Assembly: GCA_964058805.1 (NCBI GenBank)
Contig: CAXKVV010000403.1
Span: 1-64,000, forward strand
DNA length: 64,000 nt
Source: Schoenoplectus triqueter
Lineage: Eukaryota > Streptophyta > Magnoliopsida > Poales > Cyperaceae
Reading direction: 5' to 3'
The notes under the pieces are model-generated. The model searched no databases. It was not told the origin of the DNA and saw only the letters and a program-made list of their open reading frames with translations. A program made the translations under genes and the position numbers. This document shows positions 48,851 through 61,441 of this stretch, one piece after another (the stretch's first letter is position 1; every line of letters begins with the position of its first letter).

Positions 48851-50160
48851 TTTGTTCATCTCCATAATGTAAAAAGCTTATTACATAATATCTTCCATTA
48901 TTATCTCTATTATAAAGATGAATTTATTATTTTTATTTATTTATTTTTTTTAAACTCTATTTATTTCTATAGAAAATTATTTACAAAAATAATAGGAAAT
49001 GGGTTAGCTATTAACTAGAATTTTATTTATATTTTTGGGATCTTATAACAGCTAAAGTAGTAGAATTTTATTTATTATTATTTCTAAGCTCTATTTACTT
49101 ACAAAATAATAGAAAATGGATTGGCTAGGATTTTTATTTGTATTTTTAAAACATTTATAATAGCCAAAGTAATAGAATTCTATTATCATATATTTTTTTA
49201 TCATTATTCATTTTGTAGGAATTATTTACAAAACAAAAAGGATGAATTAGCTATATTATTTTTATTTTTATTTTTAGGATCTATAATAGCTAAAAAGGAT
49301 ATTACTATTAATATTCTATTCTATTTATTATAGTTTTCATTATATTTTTATTATTTCTATTTATTATCTATAGAAAAATATAAGATTTTGTTTTATTACT
49401 ATTATTATTATTTGAAATAACCACAAAGAATGAAATCCATTATTTCCTTTATTACAACTATTATTTTTATTATATTTTATTCATCAAAAATATATTTACT
49501 ATCTATCACTATGATTATTTATTTATGTATGTTTTATATTATTTATTATATAAAAAAATATTAACATAATATTCATTTGATATTATTACTTATTTTATTT
49601 ATTAAAGAACAGAATTAATCTCATTATGTATTATTGGATATTATTATTATCAATATTATTCTATGGAAAATTATCAGAAAAGTCATTAAAATATATTCAA
49701 TTATTATTTATGATTTTATTTGAATTTTTGGAATTTTATAGTATTTAAAATGACAAATCAAATATACAAATATATGAAATGTCTATTTGCTTTTGAATTA
49801 TTTTAATATGATATTATTTTTAAAACTGAAATATTATTATACAAAAAAATACTGTGGAAAATAAGGAAATTTTAGAAACAAATTTGAGTTAATTTGGAGT
49901 TAAATAACATTTTTAAATGATTTATTTACTACTTATTTTAATTTTCTGTTAACAATTAGGTTTAATTAACTGGGCCGAATTAATTTTCTTTTCATTTTGC
50001 TGCTGTTGGGCCCATTTCGTTATCTTTGTTCAATTGGGCTTGTTCTCATTTGGGCCGCAGTTCAAATACTGCCTTTAACCTGGGTCGTCAGATCGTTTTG
50101 AGATTAGTGCAAAGTTTATTCAAATGTTTCATTTGTACTTGGGCCGCTAGATTTAGTTGA
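48851..50160. other. AT-rich region without genes
   Basis: Long A/T runs and many short direct repeats such as AATAATAGAAAATGG and TTTATTTATTATTATT. Open frames here are short and of A/T-driven composition (Phe, Ile, Tyr, Lys). The right end becomes more balanced and has several GGGCC boxes (49970-50150). Confidence 0.6.
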
Positions 50161-52008
50161 GATACGTGTTTAATATATATAAGGCCCAGATCTTCTTCCG
50201 TTTAAATTCCCGAACTCTTGATGGATCTTATCCACTGATAAATCTTCAAGATTGGTGAACGCTTCAAGAATCGTGCAGAAGAGCTCCCCTCAGTCTCTGA
50301 CTTCCCGTTGCATTGAGATCCGCGTGTAATGGCGTTCCCGACGACCGGAGCTCTCCTTCTCCGATCAGACCCATGCCTTAGCGTCGCCTCAGTGTGTGAG
50401 GTCCTTCTACATTGTCTGATCAAAGATCCATACGGCGATTGATGCTTATATGACTATGTCAGTTGAGGTGTACCAATTGAGACCGGTACCGAGATGATCT
50501 TTCTTCCAAATTCATCAGAATTAACCAAAATTCTTGACCATTTCAAGCTTATTGAGCATCGCCTTAATACATATGTATAATTTGGATTGATTATAAGGTC
50601 TCTCATTTGCTATTAATCGAGTTGAAGCACTCGTGTACTGAAGGCATGAGACGCTAATTGGTACCGGTTCCAATTCTTTCTCAATTTGAGATGCTTGTTG
50701 AATTTGCATACTTGACTGATAACTCTCAGGCCTAAAGGCTCACCTAGGCATTGCTAGGGCCAGTGGCTCGCTGAGATTATAGGGCTATTGATTAGTTTAT
50801 TCTTGAAGCATCTCAATGGTATACGGGTTTGTACCAGATTCAACAATTTCAGTATAGAATTACAAAGCCTATGTTCTTAGCTGAATGAATTATTCAATCA
50901 AGGTGATAGCAAGTTCATATTTCAATCATTATGCAAACAGGTACAAAGAAATCAATCAAGAAATGAAAATACACCATGGAAATCATATATTCATGAATTT
51001 TTAATATTTGTGATTAATCCAGGCCTAAAGGCTCACCAATTACTTTATAATTGGGCCAGTGGCTCACTGGAGATTGTAATATCATTCAATAATCAATCTT
51101 GACAATAAGAAATTGCAAAATCAGAAAAGAAATAAAGGGAATTTCAAAGAGAATAGACCTCAATAGTAAAATTGATCAAGAAACTCCCATAAGTATGAAC
51201 AAAATGTATCAAATAGCAAGGATTCCAGAGGAGAAAACAGAAATATATGCTAATTGAATCAATTCATATGATTGATTACCTCAAGCTTTGACAGAAATCT
51301 GAATTAATCGAATTCTTCTTATTAACTCTTGTAAAAGTCTCTCTCTTTCCTCTGTGATCACTATTGGGTGTGTGTGGGTATGTATATGCTCTTAACTGCT
51401 CTTCTCCCTTTGCTGGTACTGAATTTCAACTTATATAGGCCTTAATCGGCCAATTTGCCCAATTGTTATTGGTTGAATGCCTTCCACTCGGATTGCCACC
51501 TTGGATACATCTCCACCCTTCATTCTAATCGCTTGAACGGTTGTGATTGATTTGTGCTTCTTCTCTAACCATTTTCTGTTATGATCTTGACTGTGTCGCG
51601 ATTCAATTGACTTCACACTCTCAATTACTCGTGTACTCTAACTGACAGGTGGGCCCAAGGTTATTAACTACTATTTAAACGCTCCACGGCCACTCTTAAT
51701 GCCATTTCACTCATTTACCATTTTCAATTTCACTAAGCCCTTTTCTGCCCCGTTTTCTTCTTTTGATCAATTAGCATTTCACACCTCGAATTGCCTCACC
51801 AATTCACCTCCATTGGCGTCGCCTTGCCCTAAAGGATCCACCTTGTAGTGCAATTTGATCTCCATAGCGTCAATTCACCTCTTCTTATCAACTCAATTTC
51901 CGGTAATAACTCAACTCCACCTTTTGATCATCTCTTTTCGTCTGTTGATTTGATAGCACCTATCATCCGATCGTCTAATCATCACCACTCGTTAGATCAT
52001 CTTCAATC
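50161..52008. other. Unassigned intergenic region, possible promoter or LTR sequence
   Basis: No protein-coding gene is recognised. A + strand TATA-like stretch (AATATATATAAGG) is at about 50171-50183, a - strand TATATAA at 51431-51437 and a + strand TATTTAAAC at 51672-51680. An 18-bp direct repeat CAGGCCTAAAGGCTCACC occurs at 50727 and 51020, each followed by GGGCCAGTGGCTC. The stretch upstream of 52009 is C/T-rich like a 5' UTR. Part of it may be the 3' LTR of the - strand Tat element, but I could not fix LTR ends. Confidence 0.45.
51672..51680 (+). promoter_or_regulatory. Candidate TATA box for the PMD gene
   Basis: TATTTAAAC, 329 bp upstream of the ATG at 52009 and followed by C/T-rich leader-like sequence. 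It is placed by position only. A - strand TATA lies 240 bp to the left, so a divergent promoter is possible. Confidence 0.3.
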
Positions 52009-55000
52009 ATGGTGAGGCGTCAAGGGAAGAGAAAGATGCGAGCTTCGCTAGGATCGGGCAATGGCGAGAAGAAGGAGGAGGGAGAGGGCTCTTCTTCGCG
52101 CGTGGCTGTACCTGGCGTTCATAGACCAACGAAGAAGGCGCACTGGATGGAGCGAGATGACTTGCAAGAACCAGGTTCATTCTGTTTTTCATTTCCTTTT
52201 TAAATCGGATTACTTTGAGTAGAATGAATCAGCGGGATAGACTTGGTATACCATGTCAATCATGCACCTATACTCACATCTCTGTATGCTGGGCCCCATT
52301 GTCAGATGTAAATGGGCTTAGGAGTAGCCATGTCAGCTCTTTTTTTTTTAATCATGCTAATGTGGCACGTTTCTATTGGCTGTTTCATCTGATCTGGCAA
52401 TATTTATATTAATCACCCTGTTTAATCTTGCTGACTGTGTATTAACCTGTGAGTGACACATGGCACATAATAGGGCCCACATATATAGCCTTGGTCCAAT
52501 GGTTTGCTGCCATGTGTCTAATAGTTGTAATCCGAATGGTGAGGTGGCTGGCTAGAAAGATGCCATGTGGCACAGCTGAGTTGAGGTGGCTTGATGTAGC
52601 TGTGCCATGTGGCTTAGGGTTGGGTGAGATGGCCTCCTCTGGTTGTGCCGTGTGGCACAGAGGGAGTGTAGTGGACCACTGGTGTGACGCCATGTGGCAT
52701 AGGATGGGATGAGGTGGACCTGTCAGAGCTTACCACGTGGCATGTTGGTGGGGCCCACATGTCAGGTTAGTATGGTGGTGGGGCCCACATGGCTGAGGTG
52801 GACCAATGGGGTGCTGACACGTGGCATGAGGTGGCCCAGTGAGATGCTGACACGTGTCACACCCTCTCTCTTCTCTGATTCTGTGTATGTGTGTTTAGGA
52901 TTCTCAGCTTGCACCCAGATGTGTCTCTATCCCCAAGTTGCACCCAGATGAACCCTTGATTGAATCTCAGCCCTTGATCAATCCATTTATTCTGCTTTTA
53001 TCTTCCCTGAATTTATTTTAATAGCTCCACTTATCCAAAAATTATGAAAATTTCACCAAAAATCCCTAAAATCATGATGATCATCCTTGTAATTTTTAAT
53101 TCCATTTTTACCCCTGTCTCTCTGAATTAAAAATTCTTTTATCAAATAAACCATATTATTTCTTCTGAATTAATCCCAGATTTCATTTGTAGCTCAGTGT
53201 CTCTGCCAATTATCTCTCTCTTGCAGAAACCACCCTAACTAAATACCAATTAGACTTATATTGATATTCATTAGGGTTTGATCTGATCAACAGTTGATTA
53301 CATGTCAACAGTTGATACAAATCTAGACTTGATCAGATGGTTGCTCCCAGCATTGGCACCTGATCAGTCTTGTGAAATTGACTTTCAATCCCTTAACATG
53401 AGGGTGACTTGGTCAAAGAACTGACTACTTATCAGTAATTGACACAAATCAAAGCATGGTTAGGTGGTTGCTCACAGCTTTGACACCAGGTCAGCCTTGA
53501 AAGCAAAATCACATTTAAAATTTCTCATGACTAGTTGCATCAGAATACTAGCTTGGCATTGACATCATTTCATGTTACATAGGGATTATGCTGCTTCAGT
53601 TCTTAGGGTTTGCTATAGTGATAGATTCTCAGGGTTTAATTCTGACTCCTTTAATAGGTCACTGAGGTGTGGGGTCCACCTGTCAGTGAAAAATGGTCAC
53701 ATGGATGACCCATCAAATAGGCTAGGTTTATGTTGTTAGATCCATCTACAAGGGACTGCCAGGTGGGTCCCACTTGTCAGAGAAAATGTAATCAAATGGC
53801 TGACCCATCAGGAGATTTTCTCTCTCCGAAATCTCCCGAGGGTCAGCCACCTCAAATGAGTAGGAGGTGGTGGAGTATTTATATTCTCGTCTCTCACCCT
53901 GATATTTCCTTGTGGGATTAATGGATTTGTTCCGGGGTTAAGCAGCGACCTCTTCTGATTAGTGGGCCATCTCTTCCTTGACTTCTCTTCTTCCCTCTTC
54001 TTATGATTTATCATTAATCATTGATTTTATTTTCATTTATTCATCTATTCATCCTTGGAATTTTTCAAGGGTAAACAAAGAGCCACCCACCAAGACGAGC
54101 CTTGAACGCTCGAAAGGCTTGTCTTGGTGCATTGTTCCTTATCATCTATCTCTTCATTTCTCATGACGTCTTCTCTTCTTCGGGTATTATAGTTTCTTCT
54201 CATGACGCCATTCCGCATCGCCCCTTGAGTCATTACCATTCTTTTTACGAGGATCCTAGTGATTGGACTCCTCTCGTCTCAGTCATCCGAGCGACTCCTG
54301 TCTACCCGCGAGGCGGCGGTTTATTCTTTAGAGATGATCAGCCTCATGACATCATGCCCCTTCAGCCCTTAGGCGTCGCTTCTACAGCTCCTTTGACACA
54401 TCTCCTGGGCAAGGAGATTATTGACGGGGAGGCTCACAGATGGACCACTGCTCCCTTCATCACTCCCTTAGAGTGCCATGGCTATCAGCTAGAGTGGACC
54501 CGATACATGCTCATGCGGGAGGGGACTCTGCTCAGACGAGCCGGGATATATGACTCGGTCTTTTTGTCGATGTTCCATTATCATATCGACACACCCTGGC
54601 TACGGCCCTTTTGTGAGAGGTGGAACTACTCCACCAACACTTTGTTCATCGATGACCGAGAGCTGACTCCGACCCTCCTGGAGATACAGCAGTTGACCGG
54701 GCTGCCGATCTTTGGCCATTTCTATGACGAGTTCATGGTCTCACCCGCTGACTCGGGAGACTTCACTCGATTCCCGCCTTCTTTGCGGAGGACTTATGAG
54801 ATCTATTATCATCTACGGAGGGGGCATCCCGGAGTTCCATTCAGGCATTGGATTGCCTATTTTACCGACCGGGTCCATACTCGCCCTATGGGCTTGGCTT
54901 CCACCAGAGATCTATTTGGTACAGGTCGGCTCGAGATTTATCATGACGGCCCTATCCCTTCTCAGGATACCCTGTGTTCATATGACGTGGATCGGGAGAC

Positions 55001-57780
55001 TTATTTGACAGCTTTCATCTCTTGGTGGATTTGCTATTTCTTATTACCTAGCTCCCCCGCATACACCATTCGGCCTTCGGTATTCATCATGGCGAGCCTG
55101 ATCGCGCGTGGCGACAGGATTTCTTTGGCCGTGCCTGTACTGGCCAACATTTATAGATGTCTCCGCGGTCTGACTTCATCTCGTAGTCCTTCACAGTGCC
55201 AGGAGCTGATTCCATGGCATCTGATTAGCGGATGGCTCCATTTACACTGGTCTGGCTCATATGATCCCGGCATGGCAGTTACGCTGCGGGACCGTCTACC
55301 CTTATTGAGTGACTTAGCTGGGGTGCAGCCAGCTTCATTGACTCCGGAGGCTGCTCAATATAGATTCTTTAGGAGCCGAGACCATCTGCGCTTCTCTCGA
55401 GATAGATCAGTGGCCCGTGGGACAGCTAGGGTTGCCGACAGGATGGTGATTGACGGCAGGGTTCCCTCTTCTGACTCTTCTAGCATCCGAGCCAGGCCTA
55501 TCGACTTGGAGTACCTGATCAGTATTCGTCAGGGCTTCCTTCCCCTCAGATTGGGCGATTATATGTTCATCGAGCCCTATTCGCCGCATCGATGCGCACA
55601 TCAGTTTGGCTTGGATCAGGATATTCCAGCGCCTCTTCTCCGCCCTATATCACTGGCGGCCGATTTGGAGGGTATCGGATGGTGTTACACTCACCTCTTC
55701 CGACTAGGCACAGGCACTCGCTACCAGATGGCATCCACTTCTAGGGCTTCCACCTTCTCGAGGCGTTATCAGCAGTGGTATTATGAGGCTATTCGCTCTT
55801 ACCAGTCATATACTCCTCCGGTAGTCGTCCGGAGTACATGTCCGCGAGATGACCAGCCTCTATTAGATGGTACTATCTCACGTGATCGCAGCCCTTTCCC
55901 GGCCATTGCCGTCGAGCCTGTCGATTTTCAGGGTTTAGACAGCCGATTTTCTCATGCACCTGTTAGGACTATTCTTACAGGTATACTTTATCACCCTTTC
56001 AGATTATTTCCCTTTGATAAGCCTCATCTCATCTCGACCAATTCTCTTTTTGGTTCAGGGTTGGCTTACGAGTATGATCATGCGGAGCCTGGGTTCTCAG
56101 TCCCTCGTCCACGAGTAGTTGGCGTTCATTCTCAGCCACCTGTCGAGCCACCGGCTCCAGCCGCCATGGGGAGAGATCGAGACGGCGCCTCTCAGCCGCC
56201 TTCCCCATCTCCTTTTCCTTCTCCCACTCTGGGTGATTTTCTTTACTGACTCGCCTATCCTTATTCGGGCGCACTTCATTTACAGCTTCTAATTAAGGTT
56301 TATTTTCCAGCTCGCGGTACTTCTCCTATAGAGGTAGCTAAGGATGACATCATAGCAGATTCACCAGCGCCGGCGAGCACTGCCCTTTCAGGATTTTGCA
56401 CCGACCTTGCCGTCGCAGGTTCGTGTGCATCATTTAATACTTAGTTGCCAATATGCATCAGTATTTCCATCCTTACATGTAGATTTTGCAGGCCCTGAGG
56501 CTGATGACATGGCATCTCCACACCGCTCGGAGTCTTTCTTTTATGACGGTCCTGCCTCACCGTCGATCTTGCTGGTACCCACTGGAGACGGTGACTCATT
56601 TGATGTGGTTTTGGGGCCGGTGCTTACTCTTGCACGATCAGAGGAGGCTTCTTTCGAGCAGGGGAGTCCATTGGCTGTCGAGCCCGCAGGCGACGAGCCA
56701 CTCTTGATCGAGGGAGGGCCATCTCATGCCTCTTCATCCCCCGACGGGCAGCCTCTCATGGCTACAGATGGCGGAGTCTCATCAGATGCTTGGGTAGAGG
56801 ATTCGACTGAGCAGGCTACAGTCGATTATGACTCGGAGCTGGATGAGAGTTGGCTAGTGGAGCAGCTTTTCGACAGCCCAGAGACGGAGGTCCCGGCTAG
56901 CGAGGGTCTCACCGAGCCTCATGCCTCTCCCGGTACCTTATATTTCCTTTGTTATTTGCCCATATTTTACTTTTCATGTACTTATGTTTTTTCATTTTAT
57001 TTTGTAGCCGGGTCTGGTGCACCTGCGGGTCCTCCTGAGGCGACCGACATCCCTATCCCTGATTCAATCCCGCCAGTCTCAGGCGACGAGGCGATAGGTT
57101 AGATCTTCTATTCCTTCTATTTCTTCTTTGATTATAACAATTTGTCTAACCCATTTGTCTTGTTTGCAGATGTTACATCGAGGGATGTGAAGCTCGCCTT
57201 GGCCGCGCTGGCGGATGCACTCCGAGACACCTTCTTCGGAGATTATCCGCTAGATTTTGAGATCCTGGATTCTCTGCCCGATGGCTTCTCCTTTGATTGG
57301 TATAGGCTGATGCGGGATACCATCGCGCCAGCTCTACTCGTCGCGCCTCATCTCGAGAGTACTTTCATTTCTAGGAGGTGTGAGGAGCTGCTCAGGGCTT
57401 ATCAGGATGCGAGCTCTCTCGTATACCAGCACGAGTTGGAGATCCATGAGCTACGCAGGCATTTGGAGGCCGCTCGACTCCGCTATCTCCAGCGGCTCTC
57501 TTCTTGTGCCACTCTCCGCTCCATGGGAGTCAGTGGTGGGCCCACTCGACTGCTCGTGCAGGAACTAGAGGACCACAGATTGTCAGTAGAGGGCTTCTCT
57601 CGACATCTGGCGGGACGTCTCTCGGAGCTGCAGACTCACTCGAGTGCCCGGGATAGTGCCTTTTCTCAGTTTTTGGATTTTGAGGCGGCTTCGGAGGAGG
57701 ATAGGCACTCCCTCCATGCTTATCTGGAGACCATTAGTACTGTGCTATTAGAGCTGGAGTCCCGCTTTTTGGGCCTATAG
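52009..57780 (+). CDS. Plant mobile domain (PMD) protein, six-exon gene model
   Basis: Predicted exons: 52009-52174, 54193-56232, 56311-56418, 56492-56932, 57008-57097, 57170-57780. Every intron is GT-AG and phase 1, the internal exons after exon 2 are multiples of three, and the joined frame has 1152 codons including the stop. Exon 1 gives a basic, NLS-like N-terminus (MVRRQGKRKMR). Exon 2 holds the PMD (aminotransferase-like) fold, about residues 165-410, with LEIQQLTGLPIFG and a WWICYFLL...LAVPVLANIYRCLR core. Exons 3-5 are acidic and Pro/Ser-rich. Exon 6 has a coiled coil (CEELLRAYQDASSLVYQHELEIHELRRHLEAARLRY). PMD proteins occur in transposons and as host silencing factors of the MAIN/MAIL1 type. 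Exon 1 is the least certain part; without it the first in-frame ATG is at 54354. The gene is antisense to the Tat polyprotein to its right. Confidence 0.62.
52440..52870. repeat. Degenerate GTGGCA/CACGTG-rich repeats in PMD intron 1
   Basis: Phrases such as GCCATGTGGCAC, CCACGTGGCATG, GACACGTGGCATGAGG and GGTGGGGCCCACATG recur about ten times in 430 bp. Several contain the G-box CACGTG. They may be an old minisatellite or promoter-type elements; function is not shown. Confidence 0.6.
53280..53815. repeat. Imperfect direct repeats in PMD intron 1
   Basis: Two diverged pairs: CTGATCAACAGTTGAT... to AGATGGTTGCTCCCAGC, with a relative at ACTGACTACTTATCAG... to AGGTGGTTGCTCACAGC (53282-53500); and GGGTCCACCTGTCAGTGAAAA with GGGTCCCACTTGTCAGAGAAAA (53672 and 53765), each followed by TGACCCATCA. 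No coding potential. Confidence 0.55.
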
Positions 57781-59535
57781 ACTGTACTTTTCATTTCTTC
57801 TTTTCTCCTTTTCTTTTGCTATACTTGATATAGGATGCCTTGACACTTGTCATTTTGATCTCTTTGTTGTGGATGATGCTTGCCTCTATTATTATCCCTT
57901 CATCGCTTCCTCTGCAGCGCGAGGGAATATTTTTATCGATTTCACGCTGTGCACCCCCAATCTTATTTGTAAAAGCGCCCGATTACAACTGCTTCATTCT
58001 CTCGCAGCGTCTAAACATAATAAAAGGAAAATTTCACAACATCCTATTACATTTATTCTATGCATGTTTTTCCTTATTTATTATAATACAGAACTCAATT
58101 AACCGTGGTATTTTACGGATACCGAACCTGTCTGTATTGACCTCTAGGCCGGGTACAGAATAAACCCGTTTATCCCTTTATTACTGATGGATAAACTTAC
58201 CAGTATCAATTGGATTATGGATGCAATTGATAACACCATTTTGTGGATGCTCCTTATATACTTAGTTAACATTTATTTGTGGAAGCTCACCCACTCTCCC
58301 CTCATTTATGCACCGTTGTGTGCGGAAGTGGAAACTCACATTCACTCATCTCCACTCAATTTGTTTTGTGGGGGTCCTACCCTCAAACATCCATCACGCA
58401 TCCCTGCGAGACAGGCTTTCATCGGGTTGGTTCGCTCTCCATAACCTAAGTCACTTCTTTAAGCGAATTACTTTATTTGACACTGAATGTCGGGCAAAAG
58501 CATAAACCCTTAGTCTGACCCCTCCATGACCTATTTTGGGATTAGAAACAGATCACCTCCTTGGGCGTGTGGTACTTTTGCGGATGAATGTACCCAACCT
58601 GGTTTTTTTATATTTTGGCTACCCTCAAACATCCATCACGCATCCCTGCGAGACAGGCTTACATCGGGTAGGTCCGCTCTCCATGACTAGAGTCACTTCT
58701 TTAAGCGAGCCGCTTTGTTTAACATAAAATGTCGGGTACAAGCGTAAACCCTTGGTCTGACCCCTCCATGATGCGCCATGGGATTATGACACATCATTTC
58801 TTTGGGCGTGTGGTGCTTTTACGGATGAATGCACCCAATCTGGCTTTGTATAACACTCGTTGTGTCGGGGACAAAGGTGGCAACCCCTTATTGAAAAGAT
58901 TTTATTATTTTTTTATTATTATTTTTTTTATTGATGAGTAATGAAAATAGGTTTTTATTGTTTTACTTAGATATCCTTTTATTTTTATCAGAAGAAGGCA
59001 GATTTTTGGTTATTAGTGATACATGTTGCTAATAATACGAGAGTTATTTATTTATATGCCCTCGGAAGCGACTATTTACTAGCCACCAATTTGCTCGACC
59101 TATCCCTTGGCTTGCGCCACGGGCGACCAATATGAGCAACTTTCGTCATTGGGCAACAGATGGTTTGAGGGACAAACTGCAAACCCTGCCCATTTTTGTG
59201 TTTATTCTGTATCAAATGGACAAACCCAGTGGTATTTGTATTGTGAGCCCAAACACCAAAGCTCTCGCCTTACATTCTCGCGTGGTTTTGGCATTGAATT
59301 CTCTTATTCTATATATTTTTTTTTATATATTTTTTTTGTAGGGCTAAATGTGTTTGTGTGGTTTTGGATTTTTGGATGCATTCTATTTACAAATGCAAAA
59401 ATAAGGTTTTTGGGATTTTTATGCAAAAGTGGAGGTTAGACATGAGTTTGTGTTTCGTGCACGTGTGTGTAAGCGAACACTTATTCCCTCCTTATTTATT
59501 TACAATAGATACTACTCGGTTGGCCCCGCTCTGGG
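57781..59535. other. Spacer between PMD gene and Tat polyprotein
   Basis: No gene is recognised. It holds a 242-bp direct duplication (58378-58861) and T-rich runs near 58900-58990 and 59305-59340. On the - strand it would be the region 3' of the Tat integrase. On the + strand it is the 3' flank of the PMD gene. Confidence 0.55.
58378..58861. repeat. 242-bp tandem duplication
   Basis: TACCCTCAAACATCCATCAC at 58378 recurs at 58620. Both copies continue through CGCATCCCTGCGAGACAGGC, AGTCACTTCTTTAAGCGA, ATGTCGGG, GTCTGACCCCTCCATGA, TTGGGCGTGTGGT and CGGATGAATG, with about 15% differences. Confidence 0.85.
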
Positions 59536-61092
59536 CTATGTGTAGTACTTCTTCAGATATCGTCCATTGATCGGTGGCATGGGTCTTTCACCTTCATGAT
59601 CTATGAGTTGGTATGCGCCGCCCCCGTATACCTTCTCAATTACATATGGCCCTTCCCAGTTCGGAGAGAATTTTGGGCCGATGTGCCGGCCAATGATCGG
59701 CCTCTTAAGGACAAGAACAAGCTCTCCTTGTTGAAATGCCCTGACTCGCGCCATTTTGTCATATGCCCTTGCCATTTTTGCCTAATATATCTCAAGATTC
59801 TGCTGGGCTATCAATTTCTTCTCGTCCATGGCATCCAATTCGTCCAATCTAAGTTGTTGGCATTCATCCATGGTCATGTTATTTTGCATAGCCACCCGCA
59901 ATGACGGTAATTCCACCTCAAGAGGGAGAACGGCTTCAACCCCAAAAGCCAAAGAATACGGGGTAGCTTGCGTAGGCGTTCGGTATGTGGTTCGATAAGC
60001 CCATAATGCCTCCTGTAGACGATTATCCCAGTCTCGTTGGTTGCCGTCCACGGTCTTTTTCATAATATTGATTAGGGTTTTGTTAAAGGCTTCGGCCAGG
60101 CCGTTGGCTCTTGGGTTGTAAATGGACGAGAATCTCCAATCGATGTTAAATTGCTCTGCCAGGGCATAGACTTTAGAGCTCTTGAAGGCCGTCCCGTTAT
60201 CGGATATTATCCGTTGTGGGGTACCGAATCGGTAGAGGATGTGCGTCTTGAAGAACTTAACCACATCGGACGCTTTAACTTCTTTGAGTGGGACGGCTTC
60301 GGCCCATTTTGTAAAGTAATCTGTTGCCGCCAAAATGAAACGGTGACCTCTCGACGTAGGGGGGTCTATGGGCCCTACTATGTCTGTGCCCCACATATTA
60401 AATGGCCAGGATGCTACCGTGGGGTGCAACGGGTTTGGCGCTTGATGTACAAAAGGGCCGTGTATCTGGCACATGCGGTACTTCCTTGCGTGCTCTTCAC
60501 AATCAGCCACCATTGTGGGCCAATAATACCCCATTCGTTTGATTTTTAACTTCATTTTTGGCCCAGACTGATGCGCTCCACATAGTCCAGAATGAACTTC
60601 TTTCATAACCTGCTCGGCTTCAAGCCCTGATACACATCTTAGCCACAACTGATCATAAGACCTTCGGTATAGCGTATTGCCCACATACGCATACCGTAGT
60701 ATCCGTTTTCTTAGTTGATCAGCTATTCTTTTATCTTTGGGAAGGGTACCATGCCGGAAATATTCGATAAACGGCTGTCTCCAATCATCATCTTCTTCAG
60801 TTATCATTGTTTCTTGGCATTCTACCTTTTCTAGCCCAGTACCTTCATTATTTGTATTGTCTGTCGTCTGACACAATGATAATGGCCTTCTATTACGGAC
60901 GATGATGTGGATTTCCGGTTCTGTTGGTTCACCCAGCTCCTTGGCGAGTTTGGCCAACGCATCTGCTTCACCATTCACAGCCCTCGTGACCTTCTCAATG
61001 GACACGTACGGGATTTTCTTCATTAATTCCATGGCCTTCTGGTGATATTGTATTAGTTCCGGCTTCAGGACCTTGTATTCGCCAATCCCCAA
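59536..61092 (-). pseudogene. Tat integrase with C-terminal module
   Basis: It opens with the last part of the second RNase H (GEYKVLKPELIQYHQKA...NGEADALAKLA). The zinc finger reads HSGLCGAHQSG...CEEHARKYRMCQIH; the first Cys of the usual CX2C is replaced (RKYRMC). The core has GTDIVGPI, IISDNGTAF and NPRANGLAEAFNK, matching D,D,E, then ALWAYRTTYRTPTQATPYSLAFGVEAVLPLE. TAG at 59782-59784 interrupts it; the frame then continues with MARVRAFQQGELVLVLKR and GPKFSPNWEGPYVIEKV to 59536. Apart from the stop and the finger change, the protein looks well kept. Confidence 0.85.
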
Positions 61093-61441
61093 AGATACGC
61101 ACAGCCTTGATCTTTAGCTCCAAGGATAGCTCTAGCCCGGCGATAAGTGCTTCATACTCTGCTTCATTATTTGTGCATGGTTCAGTTAAAGCCAGAGAAT
61201 GTCGTATTATCCCGCCTTCCGGGGTCACGAAGACTAGTCCTGCGCCAGCTCGCACAGTTGGAACCCCTGGGCCTGCGATCGGCTTGATTGACGAGGCACC
61301 ATCAAAGTACAACTCCCATATAGGGTTTCCTTCTGCAACATGTAGAGTTTCCTCATCGGGAAAGTCACATTTTAATGGAGAGTCATCTTGAACCGGATGT
61401 GCGGCCAAGAAATCCGCCAGCGCCTGCCCCTTGATCGCCTT
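61085..61441 (-). pseudogene. Second (archaeal-type) RNase H of the Tat element, damaged
   Basis: The frame reads KAIKGQALADFLAAHP, then LYFDGASS (first catalytic Asp), NNEAEYEALIAGLEL (Glu) and VRIFGDW. The family normally has FGDS followed by about eight residues (QLIVRQ type) before GEYKV. Here the frame shifts right after FGD and the rest lies in the integrase frame, so part of the active-site loop was deleted. An insertion-like stretch, IKPIAGPGVPTVR, lies between DGASS and the GAG strand. A TAA at 61442-61444 separates this domain from the first RNase H. Confidence 0.75.

Noticed and set aside
48602..49333. 138- and 70-codon frames in AT-rich DNA
   Set aside because: Composition-driven Phe/Ile/Tyr peptides covering a tandem duplication and A/T runs; no motifs.
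50202..52192. Several 60-80 codon frames on both strands between 50.2 and 52.2 kb
   Set aside because: Short, overlapping and without recognisable features, apart from the 52009 frame used as PMD exon 1.
56407..57102. A single 231-codon gene within the PMD locus
   Set aside because: Its frame is better explained as exons 4 and 5 plus an open 75-bp intron, since flanking GT-AG sites join to both neighbours in phase 1.
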